A stretch of 64,000 nt of DNA from Paenarthrobacter histidinolovorans (GCF_014647595.1 NZ_BMPM01000004.1:183763-247762); one strand, 5' to 3'. Counted from the stretch's first letter, positions 36,990-46,474 are shown. Numbers and translations are program-made. Notes: generated from the sequence alone by a model not told the origin.

Positions 36990-37379
36990 ATGAGCACTGC
37001 AACCAACGAAAACAGCACCGGAACACAGGTCGTCACCAATGACGAGCTGCCCACGCACGAGGTCAATCTGACCGACGTCGCAGCAGGCAAGGTCCGCAGC
37101 CTCCTCGAACAGGAAGGCCGCACCGATCTTCGGCTGCGCGTTGCAGTCCAGCCTGGCGGATGCTCCGGCTTGATCTACCAGCTCTACTTTGACGAGCGGA
37201 TGCTCGACGGAGACGCTGTGCGTGACTACGACGGTGTCGAGGTCATCGTGGACAAGATGAGTGTTCCTTACCTCAGCGGTGCAAGCATCGACTTTGAAGA
37301 CACCATTTCGAAGCAGGGCTTCACCATTGACAACCCGAACGCCGGCGGGTCTTGCGCCTGCGGTGATTCGTTCCACTGA
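36990..37379 (+). CDS. erpA: Iron-sulfur cluster insertion protein ErpA
   Basis: 129 residues, A-type carrier that passes Fe-S clusters to apoproteins. The three cluster cysteines are in PGGCSGLIY and in the C-terminal SCACGDSF. An N-terminal extension of about 20 residues is Thr/Asn-rich. The ATG at 36990 follows AGAAGGTAGG. It lies immediately upstream of the cytochrome oxidase genes, and the nearby Rieske protein is a plausible client, though that is inference. Confidence 0.94.
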   Translation: MSTATNENSTGTQVVTNDELPTHEVNLTDVAAGKVRSLLEQEGRTDLRLRVAVQPGGCSGLIYQLYFDERMLDGDAVRDYDGVEVIVDKMSVPYLSGASIDFEDTISKQGFTIDNPNAGGSCACGDSFH

Positions 37380-37562
37380 TGTGAGCCATCGCCGCATGTC
37401 GGCGCCCCTCCGGGCCGCTTTGAAAGCGTTCGGAGCCACGGCGCTGACATGTGCGCGAAAACCGCCTGATAGCGGTAAGCTCTACATCGGGTAGTAAAAC
37501 TTTTAGTGTGCCCGGTGAGCCTTCGGCCTGCCGGGAGACAGCAACAAGAGGAAGGGCCGTCT

Positions 37563-38432
37563 GTGAGTTCGCAGAACCGAACCGGCAGCCGACGCATAAA
37601 GATCACCTCGATCACTGGCTTGGCACTCGCCGGCGCGTTGGTTTTGACCGGATGTTCACCAGAGGTAGAGAAGGGTTGGCTGCCTACAGAGCGCGGCACG
37701 ACCAACCACACTGACCGGATCATGGACCTCTGGGTCAACTCATGGATCGCCGCCTTGGCAGTCGGTATCATCACGTGGGGCCTCCTGGTCTGGTGCATCA
37801 TTGCTTACCGTCGCCGTAAGGGCACCACGGGATTCCCCAAGCAGCTCAGCTACAACCTGCCGCTCGAGGTCTTCTACTTGACCATCCCGCTGTTCATGGT
37901 GCTGGTGTTCTTCTACTTCACCGACCAGGACCAGCGCGCGATCGATGATCGCTCACAGCCTGCAGACGTCGTTGTTGATGTCCGCGGCAAGCAGTGGGCC
38001 TGGGACTTCAACTACAAGCAGGGCCAGGTCATTTCCGAGGACCTCCACGAAGCAGGCGTTCAGGCTCACCTGACGGGCGCCGAGGTGGACAAGGAACTGC
38101 TCCCCACCCTGTACTTGCCGGTTGGCAAGTCCGTGGACCTGGAGCTGAATTCCCGCGATGTCATTCACTCCTTCTGGGTTCCCGCCTTCCTTCAGAAGCG
38201 CGACATGATCCCCGGCAAGACGAACTACATCCGCTTCACTCCCACCAAGGAGGGCACCTTCGATGGAAAGTGCGCCGAACTCTGCGGTGAATATCACTCC
38301 GAAATGCTCTTCCGCGTCAAGGTTGTCTCCGAGTCTGAGTTCAAGGCCCACATGGACAAGCTCCGCCAGGATGGCAACACGGGCCTGCTCGGTGCGGAAT
38401 ACGACCGCAATCCGAACCTGAACGAAAAGTAA
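37563..38432 (+). CDS. ctaC: Cytochrome c oxidase subunit II
   Basis: 289 residues. A lipoprotein-type signal ends in VLTGC, then two membrane helices ([20 protein letters not shown] and [19 protein letters not shown]) and the extracellular CuA domain. CuA ligands are in [10 protein letters not shown] and [12 protein letters not shown]. It accepts electrons from cytochrome c, here probably from the diheme QcrC by direct contact. GTG 37563 has AGAGGAAGGG at 37547-37556, six bases upstream. It is the first gene of ctaC-ctaD-ctaF. Confidence 0.97.
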   Translation: MSSQNRTGSRRIKITSITGLALAGALVLTGCSPEVEKGWLPTERGTTNHTDRIMDLWVNSWIAALAVGIITWGLLVWCIIAYRRRKGTTGFPKQLSYNLPLEVFYLTIPLFMVLVFFYFTDQDQRAIDDRSQPADVVVDVRGKQWAWDFNYKQGQVISEDLHEAGVQAHLTGAEVDKELLPTLYLPVGKSVDLELNSRDVIHSFWVPAFLQKRDMIPGKTNYIRFTPTKEGTFDGKCAELCGEYHSEMLFRVKVVSESEFKAHMDKLRQDGNTGLLGAEYDRNPNLNEK

Positions 38433-38442
38433 GGGGAGCGAC

Positions 38443-40164
38443 GTGGCTACTTACACTCAATCCGCCGGGACCCTTGAGGCTCCCGTAGTTCCTAAATCCA
38501 AGGGACGCATTGTCGTCAACTGGATCACCTCCACGGACCACAAGACCATCGGGTACATGTACCTCATTGCGTCCTTCGTGTTCTTCTGCCTCGGCGGCGT
38601 CATGGCGCTCTTGATCCGTGCAGAACTGTTCGAGCCTGGCATGCAGATCCTGCAGACCAAAGAGCAGTACAACCAGATGTTCACGATGCACGGCACCGTG
38701 ATGCTGCTCATGTTCGCAACTCCTCTATTCGCTGGCTTCGCCAACGTCATCATGCCGTTGCAGATCGGTGCCCCGGACGTTGCGTTCCCGCGACTGAACG
38801 CCCTGGCATTCTGGTTCTTCCTCTTCGGCTCCACCATCGCCGTGTCCGGCTTCATCACCCCGCAGGGTGCTGCAAGCTTCGGTTGGTTCGCCTATGCGCC
38901 GTTGTCGAACACGACATTCAGTCCGGGCGTCGGTGGTGACCTGTGGGTCTTCGGACTCGCTCTCTCCGGGTTCGGCACAATTCTTGGTGCCGTCAACTTC
39001 ATCACCACCATCATCTGCATGCGCGCCCCGGGCATGACCATGTGGCGTATGCCGATCTTCACCTGGAACACCCTGGTGACGGCGATCCTTGTCCTCATGG
39101 CCTTCCCGCCGCTGGCTGCGGCCCTCTTTGCCCTCGGCGCTGACCGCCGCTTTGGTGCGCACATCTTCGATCCCGAAAACGGCGGTGCCGTCCTCTGGCA
39201 GCACCTGTTCTGGTTCTTCGGCCACCCCGAGGTGTACATCATCGCCCTGCCGTTCTTCGGCATCGTTTCCGAGATCTTCCCGGTCTTCAGCCGGAAGCCT
39301 ATCTTCGGCTACAAGGGCCTTGTCTACGCCACGATTGCCATCGCAGCTCTGTCCGTGACCGTGTGGGCCCACCACATGTACGTGACCGGTTCCGTGCTGT
39401 TGCCGTTCTTCGCCTTCATGACCATGCTGATCGCAGTGCCGACGGGCGTGAAGTTCTTCAACTGGATCGGTACCTTGTGGCAAGGATCCATCACGTTCGA
39501 AACTCCAATGCTCTGGAGCATCGGCTTCCTGGTGACATTCCTCTTCGGTGGCCTGACGGGCATCATCCTGGCATCACCGCCGCTTGATTTCCATGTTTCC
39601 GACTCCTACTTCGTGGTTGCCCACTTCCACTACGTGGTGTTCGGTACAGTCGTATTCGCCATGTTCGCCGGCTTCTACTTCTGGTGGCCCAAGTGGACGG
39701 GCAAGATGCTGAACGAACGTCTCGGCAAGATCCACTTCTGGCTGCTGTTCCTCGGCTTCCACGGCACGTTCCTGATCCAGCACTGGTTGGGTGTTGAAGG
39801 TATGCCGCGTCGCTACGCCGACTACATGCCGCAGGATAACTTCACGTGGATGAACCAGTTCTCCACCATTTCCTCCTTCGTCCTCGGCGCGTCACTGCTT
39901 CCGTTCTTCTGGAACGTCTACATCACGTGGCGCAGCGACAAGAAGGTTGAAGTGGACGACCCGTGGGGCTTTGGTGCTTCGCTGGAGTGGGCTACTTCCT
40001 GCCCGCCGCCGCGCCACAACTTCACTTCCTTGCCCCGTATTCGCTCCGAACGCCCGGCCCTGGATCTCCACCACCCGGAGTTGGCCCAGGTGCACACCGC
40101 CGAGGCTCCGTCACCCGCAGCAGCAGTGCTGGGTAACGCCGACCAGAGGGACGTCAGCAAATGA
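38443..40164 (+). CDS. ctaD: Cytochrome c oxidase subunit I
   Basis: 573 residues with twelve predicted membrane helices, the catalytic subunit of the aa3 oxidase. Heme a, heme a3 and CuB ligands are visible: [20 protein letters not shown] (His-Tyr cross-link pair), [10 protein letters not shown] and [15 protein letters not shown] and FKWIGTLW-like positions of the K and D proton channels are in place. A soluble C-terminal tail of about 60 residues follows the last helix, as in other actinobacteria. GTG 38443 starts 10 nt after ctaC with an AAGGGGAG site. It overlaps ctaF by 4 nt. Confidence 0.98.
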   Translation: MATYTQSAGTLEAPVVPKSKGRIVVNWITSTDHKTIGYMYLIASFVFFCLGGVMALLIRAELFEPGMQILQTKEQYNQMFTMHGTVMLLMFATPLFAGFANVIMPLQIGAPDVAFPRLNALAFWFFLFGSTIAVSGFITPQGAASFGWFAYAPLSNTTFSPGVGGDLWVFGLALSGFGTILGAVNFITTIICMRAPGMTMWRMPIFTWNTLVTAILVLMAFPPLAAALFALGADRRFGAHIFDPENGGAVLWQHLFWFFGHPEVYIIALPFFGIVSEIFPVFSRKPIFGYKGLVYATIAIAALSVTVWAHHMYVTGSVLLPFFAFMTMLIAVPTGVKFFNWIGTLWQGSITFETPMLWSIGFLVTFLFGGLTGIILASPPLDFHVSDSYFVVAHFHYVVFGTVVFAMFAGFYFWWPKWTGKMLNERLGKIHFWLLFLGFHGTFLIQHWLGVEGMPRRYADYMPQDNFTWMNQFSTISSFVLGASLLPFFWNVYITWRSDKKVEVDDPWGFGASLEWATSCPPPRHNFTSLPRIRSERPALDLHHPELAQVHTAEAPSPAAAVLGNADQRDVSK

Positions 40165-40562
40165 AAATTGAATCATGGCTCTTCGGAGCCGGAGTCTTCT
40201 TCTTCGTACCCGTAGCAATTGCTTACGGCTTCCTCACCGAATGGTCCGAGTGGGTTGGCGTGCTCGGCATCCTGCTCGTTGGCGGCCTGGCAGGCATGAT
40301 TGGTGCTTACCTTGGCTTTACCGGCAAGCGCGTCGGAATGCGCCCGGAGGACCGTCCTGACGCCGAGATCCACGAAGGCGCGGGGGAGCAGGGCCACTTC
40401 AGCCCCTGGAGCTGGTGGCCGCTGGTTCTCGGCCTGTCCTGTGCAGGTGGATTCCTCGGCCTGGCCGTAGGTTTCTGGGTGACCTACGTGGCCGGCGGCC
40501 TGGCCATCGTTGCCTTGATCGGCTGGGTCTTCGAATACAGCCGCGGCGACCACGCCCACTAG
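40161..40562 (+). CDS. ctaF: Cytochrome c oxidase subunit 4 (actinobacterial type)
   Basis: 133 residues with four hydrophobic helices: [55 protein letters not shown] and [17 protein letters not shown]. The loop with [20 protein letters not shown] is typical of the actinobacterial CtaF family. It is an accessory subunit of the aa3 oxidase. The ATG overlaps the ctaD stop (ATGA). It ends at a very strong terminator. Confidence 0.96.
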   Translation: MKIESWLFGAGVFFFVPVAIAYGFLTEWSEWVGVLGILLVGGLAGMIGAYLGFTGKRVGMRPEDRPDAEIHEGAGEQGHFSPWSWWPLVLGLSCAGGFLGLAVGFWVTYVAGGLAIVALIGWVFEYSRGDHAH

Positions 40563-40577
40563 CAGTTACTGAATAGC

Positions 40578-40620
40578 AATAAGGATGGGCCCCACCGAAA
40601 GGTGGGGCCCATCCTTATTT
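40578..40620. terminator. Bidirectional terminator between ctaF and the HPr gene
   Basis: A 19-bp stem (40578-40596 with 40601-40619) capped by a GAAA tetraloop, with T-rich flanks on both strands. Confidence 0.95.
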
Positions 40621-40689
40621 GCTTATTCCGGGGTTTGTCCTTCGCGTCAGTCATCCATTTGTGATTGACGGCCTGTGTGGACTGTAGCC

Positions 40690-40983
40690 TCAGCGGGCCT
40701 CAGGAGCCTCCAGGACGGAGGAAAGAGCAGCCAGAGCACTACGAACCGTTGCGAGAGTTTGGGAGCCTGTAAGGGCATCGGGCGCGACCTCAAGCAAAAC
40801 TTCGCAACCGTGGCCGAAGTCCTCTGTCATGACCTCAAGGAGTGAACGGGCGTCGACCGGCTTACCGTCTGTCTTCCGGATTGTCACCGGGAGTCCCGTC
40901 TGCGTGACGGCACGGACGAAAACTGCTGCTGCCCGGGCATGAAGGCCGATCTCAGCGGCTACTAAGGCTTTCTGCTGCGGCAA
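40690..40983 (-). CDS. HPr family phosphocarrier protein
   Basis: 97 residues. The phosphorylatable histidine is in IGLHARAAAVFV (residue 15), and the regulatory-serine region reads DARSLLEVMTEDFGHGCEV. HPr relays phosphate from enzyme I to sugar-specific EII proteins of the PTS. The usual Ser46 position falls within ARSLLEVMT. TTG 40983 has AAAGGAG six bases upstream on the minus strand. A dre-like operator lies about 95 bp upstream, shared with a divergent DasR-like regulator, which matches the known control of ptsH by DasR in Streptomyces. Confidence 0.92.
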   Translation of the reverse strand: MPQQKALVAAEIGLHARAAAVFVRAVTQTGLPVTIRKTDGKPVDARSLLEVMTEDFGHGCEVLLEVAPDALTGSQTLATVRSALAALSSVLEAPEAR

Positions 40984-41075
40984 GCCAGCTCCTTTGCTAC
41001 GGCGGTTTTACTTCGCCACGAAATGATCCATACAAGAGTAGCCGCCGTCACGGAAGGGCGACCAGTCCAGTGTCC

Positions 41076-41091
41076 GCTGGTCTAGACCTGT
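41076..41091. promoter_or_regulatory. DasR/NagR-type operator (dre) between HPr and gntR
   Basis: GCTGGTCTAGACCTGT contains the perfect 10-bp palindrome GGTCTAGACC (41079-41088) and matches the dre consensus ACTGGTCTAGACCACT at 13 of 16 positions. It lies just upstream of the gntR -10 element, where binding would block transcription, and about 95 bp from the HPr start. Confidence 0.8.
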
Positions 41092-41103
41092 TGATGTCTG
41101 ACC

Positions 41104-41109
41104 TATCCT
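41104..41109 (+). promoter_or_regulatory. -10 element of gntR (leaderless small ORF)
   Basis: TATCCT lies 6 nt upstream of ATG 41116, which opens a 10-codon ORF ending inside the start of the GntR gene. The dre site is centred about 23 bp upstream, overlapping the -35 region. Confidence 0.45.
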
Positions 41110-41115
41110 TGAAAC

Positions 41116-41148
41116 ATGACTCAATTGCTGGACTTCTGCCGTGGCTGA
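41116..41148 (+). CDS. Putative 10-residue upstream ORF overlapping gntR start
   Basis: The ORF reads MTQLLDFCRG and stops at TGA 41146-41148, inside the GntR gene that starts at GTG 41141. The GntR start has no Shine-Dalgarno, so ribosomes finishing this ORF could re-initiate there. The only support is position and spacing to the -10 hexamer. Confidence 0.35.
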   Translation: MTQLLDFCRG

Positions 41149-41932
41149 CGCAGCCGGCATTGCTGGCGAGATTGACCGTTTCAGCAGCACGCCCATCTAT
41201 ATTCAACTGCGTGAAATCCTTCGGACGTTCATTGGGCAGTCGTGTCCACCGGGCTCGGCCCTTCCTTCCGAAAGGGATCTCGCGGAGCGTTTTGGCCTGG
41301 CACGCATGACTGTCCGACAAGCGATTGATGCGCTGGTCGGCGAAGAAGTCATTGAGCGTGTGGTTGGTTTGGGGACGTTCGTCAGGAAGCCGAAGCTGGA
41401 CTTGCAGGTGAAACTGACGTCCTACAGTGAGGAAATGCAGCGACGCGGTATGGTCCCGGCCGCAAAGGTACTGAGCTTTGAGCAGATTGCAGCCAGCGCG
41501 TTTTTGGCCCGGGAACTTCAGCTCGACGAGGGAACACCCCTGGTTCGTTTCCGCCGTCTTCTCCTGGCGGATAACGAGCCCATGAGCGTGGATGAAAACT
41601 TCATTCCGGCACACCGTGTTCCAGGACTTCTCGATGAGGCCCCACCGACGTCGCTCTACAACGTGCTGAGCGAACGGTACGGGCTGGTCATGGAGTGGGG
41701 CGAGGACATGATTGAGGCAACAGCTGCGTCGCCCTCAACTGCCAGGTTGCTGAATGTTGACGTGGGATCGCCGCTGCTCAAGATCCAGCGCCATGCCTTC
41801 GTTGCGCGCGCCATGGTTGACTATTCCGTCTCCTACTACAGGGCGGACAGGTACAAGCTCTGGGTTCCCCTGCAGCGGCCTGGCGTGCGTCCTACGCGGA
41901 ATTATGCGTCGGGATACCGGACCACCCAGTAG
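41141..41932 (+). CDS. GntR/HutC-family regulator, DasR/NagR-like
   Basis: 263 residues. The N-terminal winged helix includes TPIYIQLREILRTFIG, PSERDLAERFGLARMTVRQA and the wing GLGTFVRKPK. The C-terminal UTRA effector domain starts LTSYSEEMQRRGM and ends SVSYYRADRYKLWVPLQRP, a pattern shared with DasR and NagR, which bind glucosamine or GlcNAc phosphates. The dre-type operator just upstream and the divergent HPr gene support a GlcNAc/PTS role. GTG 41141 is the first start in this frame (a TGA lies 24 nt upstream). The start lacks a Shine-Dalgarno and overlaps a tiny ORF. Confidence 0.9.
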   Translation: MADAAGIAGEIDRFSSTPIYIQLREILRTFIGQSCPPGSALPSERDLAERFGLARMTVRQAIDALVGEEVIERVVGLGTFVRKPKLDLQVKLTSYSEEMQRRGMVPAAKVLSFEQIAASAFLARELQLDEGTPLVRFRRLLLADNEPMSVDENFIPAHRVPGLLDEAPPTSLYNVLSERYGLVMEWGEDMIEATAASPSTARLLNVDVGSPLLKIQRHAFVARAMVDYSVSYYRADRYKLWVPLQRPGVRPTRNYASGYRTTQ

Positions 41933-41966
41933 AGCTTGCCTGACGCGCCGTCGGGTGGGGATTATG

Positions 41967-42016
41967 GCTGGTGCCGTTGCAGGCTCCTTGCGCTGGTGCC
42001 GTTGCAGGCTCCTTGC
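41967..42016. repeat. Perfect 25-bp tandem duplication, intergenic
   Basis: Copies 41967-41991 and 41992-42016 are identical (beginning GCTGGTGCCGTTGCAGGCTC). They lie between the convergent gntR and qcrB genes, outside any supported ORF, and look like a recent slippage duplication. Confidence 0.9.
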
Positions 42017-42077
42017 CACGTCAACATAGTGTGCCGGAACATAGTCCGCCGGCCACAAGCGCACTTTGAAGGCCAAA

Positions 42078-42117
42078 AAAGAAGGGGCACAGTCCGCATG
42101 GACTGTGCCCCTTCTTT
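42078..42117. terminator. Bidirectional terminator between gntR and qcrB
   Basis: A perfect 18-bp stem (42078-42095 with 42100-42117), loop GCAT, with an A-run on the left and TTT on the right. Confidence 0.93.
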
Positions 42118-42134
42118 ACGTTGAGGTCTGACCG

Positions 42135-43808
42135 TTAGTGGCTCAGGCTCTTTTGCTCGTCGCCGGCTTCGATGGCTTCGTGATGGCCATGCGAGTGTGC
42201 TGCTTCGAGTTCCGCAGGTGTTGCCGGAGCAACGCGGTCTTCGAAGAACCAGCGGGAAAGTGCCGCGCGGCGCTTTTCCTTACGGGTTACAACGCCATGC
42301 TCGTTCGGCTGCGCCGGCAGGGGAGCCGGTGACTCGAAGCCTACGAGCTTGTAGCGCTTGTACTCGTCCAGGGGTGCGTGGACTTCGATGAACTCACCGT
42401 GCGGGAGCCGGACAATGCGTCCGGTTTCGCGGCCGTGGAGTGCAATTTCGCGGTCCTTGCGCTGGAGAGCCAGTGCGATTCGCTTGGTAACGATGAAGGC
42501 GATGATCGGGCCGATGAAGAACAGCGTCCGCAACCAGTAGGTCACGTCGTTCAGTGAGACGTGGAAGTGGGTAGCGATAAGGTCCGAGCCTGCCGCTGCC
42601 CACATGACGCAGTACCAGGTGAAACCGGCTACACCGATCGCAGTGCGGGTGGGTGCATTGCGGGGACGGTCCAGAACGTGGTGCTCACGGTTGTCCTTGG
42701 TGACCCAGCGTTCGATCCACGGGTACATGAACAGAACGGTGAAGATGATCCCGGCAGGAACCAGGGCCGGAAGAAGCACGTTCAGGGTAAGCGTGTGTCC
42801 AAAGACGATCCACTCGAAGTGGAAGTTGTTGATGACACCCGGCATAAGGCGCAGGGCGCCGTCGACGAATCCGATGTACCAGTCGGGCTGGGTGCCGGCT
42901 GATACAGGGGAGGGGTCGTAAGGACCGTAGTTCCAAATCGGGTTGATGGTGAAAGCTGCCGCCATGAGCGCCAGAACACCGAACACGATGAAGAAGAAGC
43001 CGCCGGCCTTGGCCGCGTAAACCGGGCCGAGGGGGTAGCCGACGACGTTGCCGTCGTTGCGGCCGGGGCCGGGGTACTGCGTGTGCTTGTGAACAACCAC
43101 CATGAAGAGGTGGATCACGATCATCAGGAGGATGAGCGCGGGCACCAGGAGGATGTGCAGCACGTACAGGCGGCCGATGATGGCCGTTCCCGGGAACTCC
43201 CCGCCGAAGAGGAAGAAGGAGATGTACGTTCCGATGACCGGAATCGACTTGATCACGCCGTCGATGATGCGCAGACCGTTACCGGAGAGCAAGTCATCGG
43301 GGAGGGAGTAGCCAGTGAAGCCGGCAGCCATGGCAAGGATAAGCAGGACGCCGCCCACAACCCAGTTCATTTCGCGGGGTTTGCGGAAAGCACCCGTGAA
43401 GAAGACGCGCAGCATGTGTACACCGAGGGATGCCACGAACAGCAGTGCTGCCCAGTGGTGGACCTGACGCATGAACAGACCGCCACGGACATCGAAGGAG
43501 ATGTTCAGTGATGAGTTGTAGGCGACAGACATTTCGACGTTGTACAACGGCGTGTAGGAACCCTGGTAGTGGGTTTCTGCCATGGACGGATCGAAGAAGA
43601 AGGTCAGGAAGGTACCTGACATCAGCAGGATGACGAAGGAGTACAGCGCCACCTCACCGAACATGAACGACCAGTGGTCAGGGAAGACCTTCCGGCCGAA
43701 CTCGCGCAGGATTCCGGAGCCGCCAACGCGCTCGTCTACGAAGTTGGTGAAACTACCAACCTTGGTCTTCGGAACGAAGGGGGCTTCAGCTGTTGATGAG
43801 GCGCTCAT
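42135..43808 (-). CDS. qcrB: Cytochrome bc1 complex cytochrome b subunit
   Basis: 557 residues with about eight to nine membrane helices and a C-terminal soluble extension of some 130 residues typical of actinobacteria. Heme b ligands are in RQVHHWAALLFV and GVHMLRVFFTGAFRKPREMN, and in HILLVPALILLMIVIHLFMVV-like helix D. The PEWY-equivalent Qo motif appears within TQPDWYIGFVDGA as PDWY. QcrB oxidises menaquinol. ATG 43808 is preferred: a GGGAG lies about ten bases upstream, whereas GTG 43817 is too close. It overlaps qcrA by 23 nt. The gene ends at a strong terminator. Confidence 0.97.
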   Translation of the reverse strand: MSASSTAEAPFVPKTKVGSFTNFVDERVGGSGILREFGRKVFPDHWSFMFGEVALYSFVILLMSGTFLTFFFDPSMAETHYQGSYTPLYNVEMSVAYNSSLNISFDVRGGLFMRQVHHWAALLFVASLGVHMLRVFFTGAFRKPREMNWVVGGVLLILAMAAGFTGYSLPDDLLSGNGLRIIDGVIKSIPVIGTYISFFLFGGEFPGTAIIGRLYVLHILLVPALILLMIVIHLFMVVVHKHTQYPGPGRNDGNVVGYPLGPVYAAKAGGFFFIVFGVLALMAAAFTINPIWNYGPYDPSPVSAGTQPDWYIGFVDGALRLMPGVINNFHFEWIVFGHTLTLNVLLPALVPAGIIFTVLFMYPWIERWVTKDNREHHVLDRPRNAPTRTAIGVAGFTWYCVMWAAAGSDLIATHFHVSLNDVTYWLRTLFFIGPIIAFIVTKRIALALQRKDREIALHGRETGRIVRLPHGEFIEVHAPLDEYKRYKLVGFESPAPLPAQPNEHGVVTRKEKRRAALSRWFFEDRVAPATPAELEAAHSHGHHEAIEAGDEQKSLSH

Positions 43809-44856
43809 GCTCGTCACGCTCCCAGTAACTCGGTCCTACAGGTTCTCTGAAGTCGCTGGTAGCGACGAGGTAGCCCTCTGCATCAACCGCGATGGGCAGC
43901 TGGGGAAGCGGACGGCTGGCCGGCCCGAAGATGACCTTGCATTCCTGCGTGAGGTCAAAAGTGGACTGGTGGCACGGGCACAGAAGGTGGTGCGTCTGCT
44001 GCTCATAAAGAGCGACAGGGCATCCGACGTGCGTGCAGATCTTGGAGTAGGCAACGATTCCGTTGTAGCTCCAGCTCTCGCGTCCCTCGGAAGGATTCAG
44101 CGAGTTCGGGTCCAGGCGCATCAACAGGACGACGGCCTTGGCCTTTTCGTTCAACTTGCCCTCGTGGAGCTCATTGAGGCCCTCGGGGATGACGTGGAAG
44201 GCTGAACCGATGGTGACATCCGAGGCCTTGATGGGTGTGCCATCGGGGTCGCGGGTCAGGCGCTTGAGCTTGCCGCCCTCAGGAGCCCACATGGTGTGCG
44301 CCAGAGCTTTGTCCGGACGCGGACCCAAGTCGCCAAAGATGGCGAGAGCAGGCAGGGGAGCCAAAGCGACAGCACCAAGGAGTGTGTTGCGGATCAGCGG
44401 GCGGCGCTTGATGCCGGTTTCCTCGACGATGTCGTCGACGATGCGGACTGCTGCTTGGCGATCCTCTTCGGTACGGATAGCGTGGCGCTCTTCAGAGACT
44501 TCGTGGTCGGGCATCAGGGCCTTCGCCCAGTGCACGATGCCGGTGCCGATACCAAGCATTGCGAAGGCCGTGCCGAGACCCAAAAGAAGGTTCTGGGTGC
44601 GGATGGTTGCAATGGTGGTGTCGTCGCCAAGGTCAATGGCGAAGTACGCCACCAGGAAGACCAGCGTTCCGATGACGGAGGTGCCAAACAGAATGGCTAC
44701 CTGACGCTCGGCGCGCTTTGCGGCTACCGGGTCCGTGTCAGCCAGGCGCAAACGATGCGGAGGAAGCCCAGGATCCTGGAACTTCTCCACCTCATTCTGA
44801 CCAGCCGTAGCTACGGTGCCCGAGTGGTTCGGACTGCCGTCACTATGGTTGCCCAT
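43786..44856 (-). CDS. qcrA: Cytochrome bc1 complex Rieske iron-sulfur subunit
   Basis: 356 residues. Three membrane helices in the N-terminal half (for example VAILFGTSVIGTLVFLVAYF), as in other actinobacterial QcrA, then the Rieske domain with CTHVGC and CPCHQSTFD binding the 2Fe-2S cluster through two Cys and two His. It transfers electrons from menaquinol to the QcrC hemes. The start ATG 44856 has AAGGATGAGG six bases upstream; the in-frame ATG at 44868 would place the site inside its own codons. The 97-nt gap to qcrC holds a small GC-rich hairpin. Confidence 0.97.
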   Translation of the reverse strand: MGNHSDGSPNHSGTVATAGQNEVEKFQDPGLPPHRLRLADTDPVAAKRAERQVAILFGTSVIGTLVFLVAYFAIDLGDDTTIATIRTQNLLLGLGTAFAMLGIGTGIVHWAKALMPDHEVSEERHAIRTEEDRQAAVRIVDDIVEETGIKRRPLIRNTLLGAVALAPLPALAIFGDLGPRPDKALAHTMWAPEGGKLKRLTRDPDGTPIKASDVTIGSAFHVIPEGLNELHEGKLNEKAKAVVLLMRLDPNSLNPSEGRESWSYNGIVAYSKICTHVGCPVALYEQQTHHLLCPCHQSTFDLTQECKVIFGPASRPLPQLPIAVDAEGYLVATSDFREPVGPSYWERDEHERLINS

Positions 44857-44953
44857 AATTCGCCTCATCCTTCTCTCGTTGTCTCGGCCGGGGCCGAGTT
44901 ATTTTCAGTTTCAAACTGCTGATCGTGCAGCAGAAGTTTTTGTTGCTTCGCGA

Positions 44954-45742
44954 TCAGGACGTGCGGGACGTCAGCCAGATCGTGAAAGCGATGATGACAC
45001 CCAAACCGGCAACCCAGACGAACAGGCCTTCGGAGACCGGACCGAGGGACCCAAGGTCGGCGCCGCCCGGAGAACCATTGGCTTCAATGGTCTTCAGGAA
45101 GGTGATGATGTCGCGCTTGTCTTCGGGGGTGACGTTCGAGTCGTTGAACACGGGCATGTTCTGCGGGCCCGTGGCCATTGCCTCATAGATGTGCTGCGAG
45201 CTGACGCCTGCAAGAGCCGGAGCGAACTTGCCTCGTGTCAGGGCTCCACCCGCAGCTGCTGCGTTGTGGCACATGGCGCAGTTGACCCGGAAGAGTTCGC
45301 CACCCTTGGCAGCGTCTCCCTTGCCATCGAGGAGGTGCTCCTCGGGGATGGCCGGACCTGCGCCGAGGGATGCAACGTAGGCAGAAAGCTGCTTGGTCTG
45401 CTCTTCATTGAACTGGGCGGGCTTCTGCTGGGCCTGCGGGCCATTCATCTGCATGGGCATACGACCGGTACCAACCTGGAAGTCAACCGCAGCAGCACCA
45501 ACACCGACCAGCGAGGGTCCGTCCTGGGTTCCGCTGGCACCCATGCCGTGGCAGGTGGCGCAGTTGGCGGCGAAAAGCTTGCCGCCCTCCTCTACGTCAC
45601 TGGCGCTGTAGCTTGTGGTGTCGGCCTTGGCCTGGTTGACAGATGTGGCAACGGCGTACAGCCCACCAGTGAGGAGGAGGCCCATCAATAGCAGCGCAAT
45701 GGCTGCCAGTGGGTGACGTCGCTTCTGCGAGAGTGCCTTCAC
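44954..45742 (-). CDS. qcrC: Cytochrome bc1 complex diheme cytochrome c subunit
   Basis: 262 residues. An N-terminal membrane anchor (PLAAIALLLMGLLLTGGLYAV), two class I cytochrome c domains with NCATCHGMG and NCAMCHNAA heme-binding motifs, and a C-terminal membrane helix (GLFVWVAGLGVIIAFTIWL). The two hemes let electrons pass straight to the aa3 oxidase in the bc1-aa3 supercomplex, so no soluble cytochrome c is needed. GTG 45742 has AAAGGAA upstream on the minus strand. Confidence 0.97.
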   Translation of the reverse strand: MKALSQKRRHPLAAIALLLMGLLLTGGLYAVATSVNQAKADTTSYSASDVEEGGKLFAANCATCHGMGASGTQDGPSLVGVGAAAVDFQVGTGRMPMQMNGPQAQQKPAQFNEEQTKQLSAYVASLGAGPAIPEEHLLDGKGDAAKGGELFRVNCAMCHNAAAAGGALTRGKFAPALAGVSSQHIYEAMATGPQNMPVFNDSNVTPEDKRDIITFLKTIEANGSPGGADLGSLGPVSEGLFVWVAGLGVIIAFTIWLTSRTS

Positions 45743-45829
45743 GTGGTGGTTCCTTTATTCGATCCTGCGTCGGCTCCGTGAGCCGCTTCTTGAAATTCTG
45801 CCTCTTGTAGAAAAAGAGTCAAGCCGGGC

Positions 45830-46468
45830 TTACTTGAGGACGTAGATGACCAGGAAGAGGCCAATCCAAACAACGTCAACGAAGTGCCAGTAGTACGAGG
45901 TGACGATTGCCGACGTCGCTTCAAAGTGTCCGAACTTCTTGGCCGCAAACGCACGACCGATGATGAAGAGGAAAGCGATCAGGCCGCCGATGACGTGGAG
46001 GCCGTGGAAGCCCGTGGTCATGTAGAAGGCGGAGCCATAGGCATTGGAGGACAGGGATACGTGCTCGGAAACGAGCATGGCGTATTCCGTCGTCTGCCCG
46101 GCAACGAAGAAGGCACCCATGATGAAGGTGAGGGTAAACCATTCGGTCATGCCCCAGCGGGTGAACTGCAAGAGCCCGCCGGTGCGGCGGGGTTCGAGCC
46201 GCTCGGCGGCAAAGACGCCCATCTGGCAAGTAAAGGAACTTGCCACAAGGACGATGGTGTTGACGAGCGCAAACGGGAAGTTGAGCTTGGCCGTCTCCTC
46301 GGCCCACATCAGTCCTGATGTGGAGCGCAGGGTGAAGTACATGGCAAAGAGGCCGGCGAAGAACATCAACTCACTGGACAGCCAAACAACGGTTCCAACA
46401 GAAACCAGGTTGGGGCGGTTCAGCGTCGGGTGCGCCGGGGTACTGGGGGCATGGGTCGCAGATGTCAC
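45830..46468 (-). CDS. ctaE: Cytochrome c oxidase subunit III
   Basis: 212 residues with about five to six membrane helices. [39 protein letters not shown] and [17 protein letters not shown] are COX3 hallmarks. GTG 46468 is chosen over the upstream open frame because a promoter (TTGGGA, 18 nt, CATAAT) ends exactly 6 nt before it, making the mRNA leaderless. It is the first gene of ctaE-qcrC-qcrA-qcrB, the conserved actinobacterial arrangement, and diverges from trpD. Confidence 0.96.
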   Translation of the reverse strand: MTSATHAPSTPAHPTLNRPNLVSVGTVVWLSSELMFFAGLFAMYFTLRSTSGLMWAEETAKLNFPFALVNTIVLVASSFTCQMGVFAAERLEPRRTGGLLQFTRWGMTEWFTLTFIMGAFFVAGQTTEYAMLVSEHVSLSSNAYGSAFYMTTGFHGLHVIGGLIAFLFIIGRAFAAKKFGHFEATSAIVTSYYWHFVDVVWIGLFLVIYVLK

Positions 46469-46474
46469 AAGGAC

